This document shows positions 27,763-35,159 of a DNA stretch of 35,159 nucleotides, one piece after another (the stretch's first letter is position 1; each line of letters starts with the position of its first letter). The translations under genes and the position numbers were made by a program. Under the pieces are notes generated by a model. That model had not been told where the DNA came from. It saw only the letters and a program-made list of their open reading frames with translations, and searched no databases. The stretch comes from an uncultured Sellimonas sp. (GTDB lineage Bacteria; Bacillota; Clostridia; Lachnospirales; Lachnospiraceae), in the NCBI GenBank assembly GCA_904393575.1, contig CAJFMZ010000005.1:1-35159 (forward strand), given 5' to 3'.

Positions 27763-28779
27763 TTATTTGATTTTTTCCTGAGTCACAATCGGAATCTCTT
27801 CCTGGAGATAGCATTCCAGCAGACGGATGCAGGCCTCCACATCATCCAGATTGACAATACTGTTCGGCGTATGTCCGTACCTGGTCGGAATGGATATGCC
27901 AAGAACTTTGACGCCTCCTCCGGATTTGTTGATGGCACCTGCATCAGTTCCTCCTGCCGCCAGGGCATCTCTCTGGTACGGAATCTGATTTTTCCGGGCA
28001 CAGTCGATCAGCCCCTCCGTCAGATCCCGGTCGCAGATGACGCTGCTGTCATTAATCTTGATCGCCGCACCTTTCCCCAGCACCGGATTTCCGTGTTCAT
28101 CACCAGGTACGTCAAAAGATCCGGTGATATCGACGGCAATGCCCAGATCCGGTTTTACCGTCTCCGCGGAAGTCGTAGAGCCAAAAAGTCCCACTTCCTC
28201 CTGAACAGTATAGACGAAATACAAATCGTGATAACAGGTCCTGATCCGTTTCAGCGCTTCTGTTTGAATATAGCAGGCGATCCGGTCGTCAAATGCCTTT
28301 GACATGACATTGTGTCCTGCAAGTTCCACATAGTCACCGCAGAATACCGCACAGTCACCCGGCTTTACATAACGCTCCGCCTCTTCCCTGGACATGGCGC
28401 CGATATCAATATAGAGTTTGTCGATCTCTTTTGGCTTGACCGTTTCCACATGCTCTGTCACACCTACGGTTCCAATGGTGCCGTTTTCAAAACGCACCCG
28501 GTTCATAAAGGAACACAGAGCCGACACTCCTCCCACCTGTTTGACTTTCAGAAGACCATTGTCCAGAATTCTGACTACGCACAGCCCGATCTCATCCATG
28601 TGTGCCGCGCACATAATCTTCTTTTTCTGTTCTCCGTTTCCCCGTTTCAGGACAATCAGATTGCCCATCGCATCCCTTGTGATCTCATCTGCATAGTCCA
28701 TGACTTCGTTTACAATCAGATCGGATACCTTTCTTTCCAGTCCGCTGACTCCCCATGTCTGTGTATAATCTTTCATCAT
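27763..28779 (-). CDS. M42-family metallo-aminopeptidase
   Basis: MCAAHMDEIGLCV, KAFDDRIACYIQTEAL, VYTVQEEVGLFGS, GGTDAGAINKSGGGVKVLGISIPTRYGHTPNSIVNLDDVEACIRLL. Confidence 0.95.
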   Translation of the reverse strand: MMKDYTQTWGVSGLERKVSDLIVNEVMDYADEITRDAMGNLIVLKRGNGEQKKKIMCAAHMDEIGLCVVRILDNGLLKVKQVGGVSALCSFMNRVRFENGTIGTVGVTEHVETVKPKEIDKLYIDIGAMSREEAERYVKPGDCAVFCGDYVELAGHNVMSKAFDDRIACYIQTEALKRIRTCYHDLYFVYTVQEEVGLFGSTTSAETVKPDLGIAVDITGSFDVPGDEHGNPVLGKGAAIKINDSSVICDRDLTEGLIDCARKNQIPYQRDALAAGGTDAGAINKSGGGVKVLGISIPTRYGHTPNSIVNLDDVEACIRLLECYLQEEIPIVTQEKIK

Positions 28780-28805
28780 TTCTTTTCCCTTTCCCCGGCC
28801 CTGAT

Positions 28806-31800
28806 TTATGCAAACACCAGCCGGAACGTCTTGATTTCATATGGTTTGAACACAGTTTCAAATGTATTCTGGCTGACCGCAAGCTCTTCTTCGTTCTCCT
28901 CAAGCAGGCTGCATTCATAGACATGCGCCATCGGAACCGCAGCCTGAATACGTGCCTTGACCCGGTTATTTTTATTTTCGTACATCCGCACGATCACGCC
29001 GTTTCCATCCTCTGCTTTTTTGATTACTTCCACAAAGCAGCTCACCTGGCTGCATTTCAGGAAACTCTCATACTCCCGTCCGCACCCTTCGTGGCTGTCT
29101 GTCCGTTTTGCCGGCATCGGTGCATTCAGATTATAAGCCATCTCTACGGTCTTGGCCTCCTGCCATCTGCGGGCATGAGGATAAATGGAATAGGTAAACT
29201 CATGCTCCCCAATATCGGCATCTTCATTCGGGTACGTTCCGGATTTAATCAAGGTCAGGCTCATATCGCCTTTCTTGATCCCGTATCCGTACTTGCAGTC
29301 ATTGAGCAGACTGATCCCGGAACTGTTTTCCGAAAGATCTGCCCACTTATGTCCGCACGCCTCGAATTTTGCCGTATCCCAACTGTAATTGTTTGTAGTC
29401 TCACGCTCTACATTTCCAAACTGGATCTCGTATGCCGCTCTCGTGGCATTGATATCCACCGGAAAATGGGTCTTCAAAATCACATGATGCGTCTGCCAGT
29501 CTGCCTTTGTATGAAAATCGATCCGCGGAATATGATGATACAGACATACCTGCTGGGTCACCGTCGAATCCAGGAAACCGCAGGAAAATTCCAGAACCAT
29601 CCGGACTTCTCCGTTTTCCACAACTTTTACAGGCGAATACCAGTCCGCCTCATAAGGCTTTCTCTGATAGAAAATATCGATGTCCCAGTTATCCCACTGC
29701 ATCGGCCGGTCCTCATAGGTACGCAGTACATTACCGCATTTTCCTTCCTGGATCATCTCCTTTTCTGCTTCCTTTTCAAACAGGGACGTAATCTCCATTT
29801 TCTCATTAAATTTTACTACAAAATATGGATTTTCAAAAGTATAATCCCAGTCTTTTCCCGTACAGATATCCGCTTCTTTTCCTGTCTCATAGAGCTTCTT
29901 ATACCCAAGAGGCGGTATGTGATCTACATAGAGCAGATACCTGCCATCCGCCGTCTTCTGCATCGGCACGCGCCGTCCTTGCTCGTCTGTCAGGACAGAT
30001 AATGCCCGGTCTCCTTCCACCATAACCAGATCATCCCGCTCATAGCCAAGAGTATTCATCACCAGCACCCCGTCTTTTGGCATGGAAACCGCCTCAAAGG
30101 CTCTGGATACAATCTGATCCAGCTCTCGTTTTCCTGCCTCCTCGATCTCCTGGTACTGCCGGCTTGTCAGCTCATAAACCGGCTTGATACAGGATCCAGG
30201 GACAATGTCATGAAACTGATTGATCAAAAGGATCTCCCATCCTTTCTCCAGTACATCCTGGAGCTGTTCATCCTTCTCAAGTCCTGCCATACAGGAGGCT
30301 GTTTCCAGCTGCATATAGAGGATCTCATTTTTCCGGTTGCTCCGTTTATTTTTTGCCATGGACGTCAAGGTACCTCTGTGATATTCAAAGTACAGCTCCC
30401 CGTCCCAGGTCGGCATATCCGGAAGATCATGAATCTTTTCATAAGTCCGGTCAAAATAATCCTGTTCAAACTCCTGACGGATCTTCGGAATTCCAGGGAT
30501 GCCGTATTTGAGTCGTTCCGCGCTTTCCAACATCTCTTTTGTCGGACCCCCGCCGCCGTCTCCAAATCCAAACAGCATCAGCGTATCTTCCGTCAGATCC
30601 CGGTTCTGGAACCGCTTGTAGGTGCCAAGTGCCATATTAGGATTTACAATCCCCGTGTAGGTTGTCGTATTTCTCGTATCAGAAAAAGAAATATTCAGCC
30701 CCTGATCCTTATCATAATCACAGGTCGTCGGCATAAACGCAAATACTTCCGATCCATCAATTCCTTTCCATATAAAAGTGTCATTTGGGAGCTGATCATA
30801 CTGATTCCATGCAATCTTCGTTGTCATAAAATACGGGATACCGGACTTTTTCAGAATCTGCGGCAGGGCCGCCGAGTATCCAAACACATCCGGAAGCCAC
30901 AGAGATTTGCTCTCCTTTCCAAACTCTTCCTGAAAGAAGCGATGTCCCCTCATAATCTGCCGGACAAGCGACTCTCCTCCTGTCAGATTACAGTCCGCCT
31001 CCAGCCACATGGCTCCGTCCACTTCCCAGCGTCCTTCCCGGATCCGTTCTTTGATTCTCTCGTACATTTCCGGTTCCTGCTCTTTGACAAACTGATACAG
31101 AATCGGCTGGCTGGACATGAACTTGTAGTCCGGGTACTGTTCCATCAGCCGCAGTACAGTTGAAAAGCTTCGCAGTACCTTCTCTCTTGTCTGCTCCACT
31201 GTCCAGAGCCACGCCACATCGATATGGGTATGACCGATCGCACTGACTGTCGGACAGTCCCGCTCCTCCCTGTAAAAAGCGTCTTTCAGGATCGCTTCCG
31301 CCTCTTCTATCGAGCGATAAAAACGCCCGGAATACGCATCCCGCAAATCCAGTGCATCCAGTGCCGGAGCCATCTTCTGGAGGACTCTCCGATAATTTTC
31401 TTCATCCGCCTTTTTCAGCACATAAGCACTCTGAAGCGGAATCAGCAGATCGTAATAAAGTCTCTGTACTCTGTCATCTACCGCCAGAAGATAGGTGTGG
31501 ATCACCAGATCTCCTTTTTCCATTCCGCTGTAGGCCAGAATCGCTATTTCATGCTGCTCTGCCCCTTTCGCCTTCTTCGAAATGGTGACTTCCCTGTGGT
31601 TCACATCCACTCCCTGAATCAGGCGTCCATCCAGATAAAACATCATCTGCGGATTGGTCGCATCCCACTCTCCTTCTCTTCCCGTTGTAATCAAAAACTC
31701 CACATGCTGTCCATCCATAGACTCTGGAATCGTAATGGATGTGCGGAACCATCTGTGGGCGTCTACCTGACTCCAGGCCGTTCCCATCTCATAGTCCTGC

Positions 31801-31949
31801 CACTGTTCATCCATCTCGCAGTGATATCCGTCTTTTCGTTTTCCTTCCAGGCTTTTATAGGCTGTGACCTCTCTTTTTTCCATGACAATCAGCTTCTCCA
31901 CATCCTCGGTCAGCCTTTGTGCCCGTCCCAGTTCAAAAATTAGATTCAT
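28806..31949 (-). CDS. GH38 alpha-mannosidase (cytosolic)
   Basis: HTHIDVAWLWTVEQTREKVLRSF, SLWLPDVFGYSAALPQILKKSGIPYFMTTKI (nucleophile region), VMNTLGYERDDLV; no signal peptide; RBS AGGAGG. Confidence 0.95.
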   Translation of the reverse strand: MNLIFELGRAQRLTEDVEKLIVMEKREVTAYKSLEGKRKDGYHCEMDEQWQDYEMGTAWSQVDAHRWFRTSITIPESMDGQHVEFLITTGREGEWDATNPQMMFYLDGRLIQGVDVNHREVTISKKAKGAEQHEIAILAYSGMEKGDLVIHTYLLAVDDRVQRLYYDLLIPLQSAYVLKKADEENYRRVLQKMAPALDALDLRDAYSGRFYRSIEEAEAILKDAFYREERDCPTVSAIGHTHIDVAWLWTVEQTREKVLRSFSTVLRLMEQYPDYKFMSSQPILYQFVKEQEPEMYERIKERIREGRWEVDGAMWLEADCNLTGGESLVRQIMRGHRFFQEEFGKESKSLWLPDVFGYSAALPQILKKSGIPYFMTTKIAWNQYDQLPNDTFIWKGIDGSEVFAFMPTTCDYDKDQGLNISFSDTRNTTTYTGIVNPNMALGTYKRFQNRDLTEDTLMLFGFGDGGGGPTKEMLESAERLKYGIPGIPKIRQEFEQDYFDRTYEKIHDLPDMPTWDGELYFEYHRGTLTSMAKNKRSNRKNEILYMQLETASCMAGLEKDEQLQDVLEKGWEILLINQFHDIVPGSCIKPVYELTSRQYQEIEEAGKRELDQIVSRAFEAVSMPKDGVLVMNTLGYERDDLVMVEGDRALSVLTDEQGRRVPMQKTADGRYLLYVDHIPPLGYKKLYETGKEADICTGKDWDYTFENPYFVVKFNEKMEITSLFEKEAEKEMIQEGKCGNVLRTYEDRPMQWDNWDIDIFYQRKPYEADWYSPVKVVENGEVRMVLEFSCGFLDSTVTQQVCLYHHIPRIDFHTKADWQTHHVILKTHFPVDINATRAAYEIQFGNVERETTNNYSWDTAKFEACGHKWADLSENSSGISLLNDCKYGYGIKKGDMSLTLIKSGTYPNEDADIGEHEFTYSIYPHARRWQEAKTVEMAYNLNAPMPAKRTDSHEGCGREYESFLKCSQVSCFVEVIKKAEDGNGVIVRMYENKNNRVKARIQAAVPMAHVYECSLLEENEEELAVSQNTFETVFKPYEIKTFRLVFA

Positions 31950-31969
31950 ATTTCCTCCTGATGCTATAA

Positions 31970-31993
31970 GCTATATTATAGGTTGTATATAGC
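31970..31993 (-). promoter_or_regulatory. Operator-like inverted repeat upstream of GH38
   Basis: Perfect arms GCTATAT(31970-31976)-N10-ATATAGC(31987-31993), overlapping a GCTATA-T-TATAGG near-palindrome. Confidence 0.5.
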
Positions 31994-32019
31994 GTAACAT
32001 TTACTGTGCAATATGTCAA
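31991..32019 (-). promoter_or_regulatory. Putative promoter of GH38 operon
   Basis: Minus strand TTGACA (32014-32019)-N17-TACGCT (31991-31996) with extended -10 TGT. Confidence 0.5.
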
Positions 32020-32079
32020 TTCTCCCCATATATTTTCACCTGTAATTGTAACTTTTTCAGGAGATTTTACTGAAACTTT

Positions 32080-32124
32080 CACAAAAGAAGAGCCGGATCA
32101 AAACAAGATATCTGATCCGGCTCT
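32080..32124 (-). terminator. Rho-independent terminator downstream of GH127/GH146 gene
   Basis: Perfect 12-bp stem AGAGCCGGATCA(32089-32100)/TGATCCGGCTCT(32113-32124) followed on the minus strand by TCTTTTG. Confidence 0.82.
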
Positions 32125-32159
32125 CCCTGCCTTTTCTACACTCCAAAAGCGCAGGTTCT

Positions 32160-34424
32160 TTATTTGTCCACTTGTTTCCAGTATACCTGGAACGCTTCCT
32201 CATCAATATCAAACAGTGGTTTCCACGTCAGATCCTGGTAATGAAATTCCAGTCCGTCTCTGCTGATCTTCTCTTCCGCCTTCTGAGGATCCAGATCCAG
32301 TTCCAGAAAATCCTGTCGCTCACTTAATGCCGCCAGTACATATGGTCCGTACAGAAGAGCACAGAGTTCCGGTCTGTCCGGGGTATGTTCCACATGGAAA
32401 CCGCACGGGAATACCACTCGGATCTCATGTCTTCCTTCCGGTACCTCGACCAGCATCCATCCCTTTCGTGATTGGATCTCCTTTTGCTTTTCCCCATCGA
32501 TCCAGAGTGCACCCTCTTCACTGCTCCAGTCTGGAATCCGGATCAACATACAAAATCCCGCCCGGCTTTCCGTCGTGACAAGTACATTGCCCGGCTGCTC
32601 CATCGCAGCCTCCTGCCGGATGTGAATTCCCTCTGTCTCCCAGTCCAACGTCGATGTTACAAAGAGATTGACATAGACGTCTCTTCCCTGGTGTGAATAA
32701 ATCATATCCGCATATTTGAAATGGCTCTCCAGCCCGGTTCCATGACAGCAGGAATTCTCATGCAGAAATTCCTTATGGCAGCCCGGCCCAAGCGGCGTGA
32801 AATATACCGTCTCTCCGGTGATTCCATGCTCTCTGCCTCCAAGAATATGATTGGTCATGGTTCTCTCGTAATAGTCCATCATTTCCTTGTGCGGTTCATA
32901 TCGGTAGAGCTCTTTTGTGAGCTTCAGCATGTTATAGGAAGCACAGCTCTCAGCCGTATGCCGTGTCAACAGCTCCCCGATACAGTCCGGTCCGTGAAAC
33001 ATTTCGTTTTCCCCGGTTCCGCCGATCACATACAGGTGATGGGATATCACCGCATTCCAGAAATACTCTGCAATATCATAGTACTTCTTTTCCCCTGCAG
33101 CCCGGAAGACTTCCATCGCTCCAATGATCTGCGGGATGTGCTGATTCGCATGGAAATTATCCAAAGCATCCACCTTCTGCTCCATCGGCAGAAACAGTTT
33201 GTCATTATCAAAGTATTTTGCTGTCTCCAAGAACTCTTCTTTGCCCGTAATCCGGTACAGCCTTGCCATCACATCATTCATTCCGCCGTACTCACCAGCA
33301 ATATACATAGCCCACATTTTCAGCCTTGTTTCTCTGGAAAGCCTGGACAGCCTCCGGTACGTCCATTCTCCCAGTTTTTCTGCAATCTCAAGGGCCTGTC
33401 CGATTCCGGCAAATTCATAGCAGTCCAGAAGTCCCGCCAGAATTTTATGTAATGTATAGTACGGAGCCCAGATCTCCGGATACGGGGTATATTCTTCCAG
33501 CTTATCAAACTGCTCTTCCGTATATCCACTTAAGAACCCTTCCTGGATTCCAGGCATCTTTGCAAACGCATCCTGACATTTTCCAAGCTCCTGAATCATG
33601 TAAACGGCTTTTTCTTTGATCCGCTCATTCCGTCCCGCCTTATAACAAAGCGCAAGCCCGGAAAGATAATGGCCGGTTGTATGTCCTTTCAGATGGCACT
33701 CCGGCGCATCCCATCCCGTCATCGGCTCCGCCCCGTGCAAATCCAGCCCACATGCTGCCCGGAAATTATAAAGCATCTGATCATCATCTGTCTGCATCAG
33801 AAACTCCTGCATCTCCTGCTGTGCAGTATAAAACCGACTGTCCTTTTCCAATGCCGCTTCCCCATGATCAAAGTATTCCATCACCGGAGCCGTATCCATA
33901 TATTCTTTTTTCAGACTCTCACATACGTTGACTGAGCAGGAAACCGGAACGTCCAGTCCGTCCAGCTCTCCCTTTTCCTCCACCTGTCCCGTCTGCGTGT
34001 AAATCCGGCGGTCTCCCTGTTTCCAGTTAACCCTGTGGGCCAGTGTTTTTCCATCCTTTGTGCGGATCACCGCCACATAAGGAAGATAGCATACCGCTTC
34101 CTTCTGAGCCTCCATTTTCAGCGGTCTGACTTCCGCCACTTCAATCTGCGGCTTTTCCTCCAGGATACAGACTTTGTATTCCTTTGTCACCTGTACGCCT
34201 TCACAGGAAAATTCCCCCCAAAGAGAAATGGTCCGGTCTCCGGTTCCATATGGCGGTCTCTTTACATGTCCCTGCTCATCCAGAAAACGTTCATGTCCTG
34301 ATTTCCATTTAATGTCTGAACCGAATTTCCCTTTTGACGGCAGATTCAGATCAAATTCTACCGTATTCAGATTGCCAAGATACAGTGCCTCTATATCCTT
34401 TCTGATCCTTTCCTTTGCCTCCAC
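32160..34424 (-). CDS. GH127/GH146-superfamily (DUF1680) beta-L-arabinofuranosidase-like
   Basis: GHTTGHYLSGLALCYKAG, PYYTLHKILAGLLDCYEFAG, RHTAESCASYNMLKLTKELYRYEP, SCCHGTGLESHFKYADMIY (Zn/Cys catalytic motifs). GTG start with AAGGAGAG RBS. Confidence 0.9.
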   Translation of the reverse strand: MEAKERIRKDIEALYLGNLNTVEFDLNLPSKGKFGSDIKWKSGHERFLDEQGHVKRPPYGTGDRTISLWGEFSCEGVQVTKEYKVCILEEKPQIEVAEVRPLKMEAQKEAVCYLPYVAVIRTKDGKTLAHRVNWKQGDRRIYTQTGQVEEKGELDGLDVPVSCSVNVCESLKKEYMDTAPVMEYFDHGEAALEKDSRFYTAQQEMQEFLMQTDDDQMLYNFRAACGLDLHGAEPMTGWDAPECHLKGHTTGHYLSGLALCYKAGRNERIKEKAVYMIQELGKCQDAFAKMPGIQEGFLSGYTEEQFDKLEEYTPYPEIWAPYYTLHKILAGLLDCYEFAGIGQALEIAEKLGEWTYRRLSRLSRETRLKMWAMYIAGEYGGMNDVMARLYRITGKEEFLETAKYFDNDKLFLPMEQKVDALDNFHANQHIPQIIGAMEVFRAAGEKKYYDIAEYFWNAVISHHLYVIGGTGENEMFHGPDCIGELLTRHTAESCASYNMLKLTKELYRYEPHKEMMDYYERTMTNHILGGREHGITGETVYFTPLGPGCHKEFLHENSCCHGTGLESHFKYADMIYSHQGRDVYVNLFVTSTLDWETEGIHIRQEAAMEQPGNVLVTTESRAGFCMLIRIPDWSSEEGALWIDGEKQKEIQSRKGWMLVEVPEGRHEIRVVFPCGFHVEHTPDRPELCALLYGPYVLAALSERQDFLELDLDPQKAEEKISRDGLEFHYQDLTWKPLFDIDEEAFQVYWKQVDK

Positions 34425-34477
34425 GTTGTCTCTCCTTTCTTTCGTTCCGTCTCCTTCGATATTGATTCACAGTATAA

Positions 34478-34499
34478 TAAAAAGAGAGCCATTGCTCTA
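34478..34499 (-). terminator. Rho-independent terminator of Rrf2 gene
   Basis: Short stem AGAGC-catt-GCTCT followed on the minus strand by CTTTTTATT. Confidence 0.6.
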
Positions 34500-34514
34500 T
34501 AGATGTGATTCCAC

Positions 34515-34964
34515 CTATTCCGCAACGGCTCCATCGGAAAGATATTTCTCCGTATCGCGCCTGACATCCTCTAACGTGATAGATGCAAGCTCCCTTTCCA
34601 TTGCCTTTTGTACCCGTTCCAGCTTATCATCCAGAATCCTGTGAATATTCCTTCCCACAGGACAGCCGGCATTCGGATTTTCGTGAAAATGAAACAAGGT
34701 TCCGTGTCCCACACACTCCACGGCATGATAAATATCGAGCAGCGTAATCTCACTCAGCGGCCTGGCAATCACAGCCCCTCCGGCTCCTCTTGCCACATGG
34801 ACCAGTCCGGCGGCCTTCAGCTGCAAAAGAATATTTCTTATAATCACCGGATTGACATTGGTACTCTCTGCAAGAAACGTACTTGTCACTTTGCGTTCCT
34901 TTCCAAACACATCGATACAGACAAAGATGTGAATCGCCAGCGTGAACCTGCTTGAGATCTGCAT
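34515..34964 (-). CDS. Rrf2-family transcriptional regulator
   Basis: SSRFTLAIHIFVCIDVF...STFLAESTNVNPVIIRNILLQLKAAGLVHVARGAGGAVIARPLSEITLLDIYHAVE...NAGCPVGRNI, typical Rrf2 wHTH and wing. Confidence 0.93.
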   Translation of the reverse strand: MQISSRFTLAIHIFVCIDVFGKERKVTSTFLAESTNVNPVIIRNILLQLKAAGLVHVARGAGGAVIARPLSEITLLDIYHAVECVGHGTLFHFHENPNAGCPVGRNIHRILDDKLERVQKAMERELASITLEDVRRDTEKYLSDGAVAE

Positions 34965-34988
34965 ACAATCCTCTCCTTTACAGGTACT

Positions 34989-35017
34989 ATTTTATCCTGC
35001 CCGTGATGTAATGTCAA
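34989..35017 (-). promoter_or_regulatory. Promoter and dyad upstream of Rrf2 gene
   Basis: TTGACA (35012-35017)-N17-TAAAAT (34989-34994) on minus strand; TGTAAT(35007-35012)-N7-ATTACA(35020-35025) inverted repeat spans the -35. Confidence 0.65.
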
Positions 35018-35032
35018 TGATTACAAGTTTAT

Positions 35033-35159
35033 CTAATGAATAAAATTAGTCATGACCGAGGACTCTTTTTCAGGAAGACCGTATTTTTCTTTTCCAAGCT
35101 GAATACTCTTCATTAAAAATGCCATGTTCCGTGCAAGCGTACGCATGGACTGCAGTCCC
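35033..35159 (-). CDS. C-terminal fragment of flavodoxin-family / NADPH-dependent FMN reductase-like protein (truncated by window edge)
   Basis: Manual minus-strand translation GLQSMRTLARNMAFLMKSIQLGKEKYGLPEKESSVMTNFIH*, which resembles C-termini of flavodoxin-family NAD(P)H oxidoreductases. Confidence 0.55.
   Translation of the reverse strand, partial: GLQSMRTLARNMAFLMKSIQLGKEKYGLPEKESSVMTNFIH

Noticed and set aside
28755-30002. 415-aa plus-strand ORF
   Set aside because: Lies entirely antisense to the well-supported GH38 gene (and the M42 start), has no recognisable domain and no plausible RBS context; a shadow ORF from codon bias.
30210-31163. 317-aa plus-strand ORF
   Set aside because: Antisense to GH38 coding sequence; composition rich in Cys/His/Phe/Leu typical of reverse-frame translation.
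1-35159. Mobile elements, CRISPR arrays, prophage, toxin-antitoxin or defence systems
   Set aside because: No transposase, integrase, cas, restriction or toxin-like ORFs and no regularly spaced repeats were seen on either strand.

Overview
The window looks like a Lachnospiraceae-type (Clostridia, Firmicutes) chromosomal segment. This is inferred from codon usage, Gly-rich lipoprotein signal sequences and RBS style. It holds 28 complete CDSs and 2 edge-truncated CDSs, all on the minus strand, so the operons below are read right to left. From the right edge they are: (a) a truncated flavodoxin/FMN-reductase C-terminus and an Rrf2 regulator with its own promoter and dyad; (b) a GH127/GH146-type beta-L-arabinofuranosidase; (c) an operon of GH38 alpha-mannosidase, M42 aminopeptidase, D-lyxose/D-mannose isomerase and PepV/Sapep dipeptidase; (d) a UgpC-A-E-B-like sugar/glycerophosphodiester ABC operon; (e) GDPD and a HAD-IIA phosphatase; (f) a FadR/FCD GntR regulator; (g) cystathionine-gamma-synthase-like PLP enzyme, GH36 alpha-galactosidase and a Cys-rich Gfo/Idh/MocA protein, with no obvious promoter or canonical terminator before oppA-B-C-D-F; (h) a COG2509-like FAD oxidoreductase translationally coupled to an atypical arginase-fold protein; (i) a CarD-like regulator and a CehA/McbA-like protein with a degenerate PHP active site; (j) an amino-acid ABC operon and a truncated M20 amidohydrolase. 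No rRNA, tRNA, CRISPR array, prophage or transposase was recognised. The most interesting hypothesis is that the CGS/GH36/Gfo/opp locus and the GH38/M42/isomerase/PepV locus form one regulon for glycosylated-peptide (glycopeptide) catabolism. The two loci share CTATA-rich dyads in their upstream regions. Other points of interest are the degenerate PHP protein, the Cys-rich oxidoreductases, and hairpins separating the solute-binding-protein gene from the permease genes in all three ABC operons.
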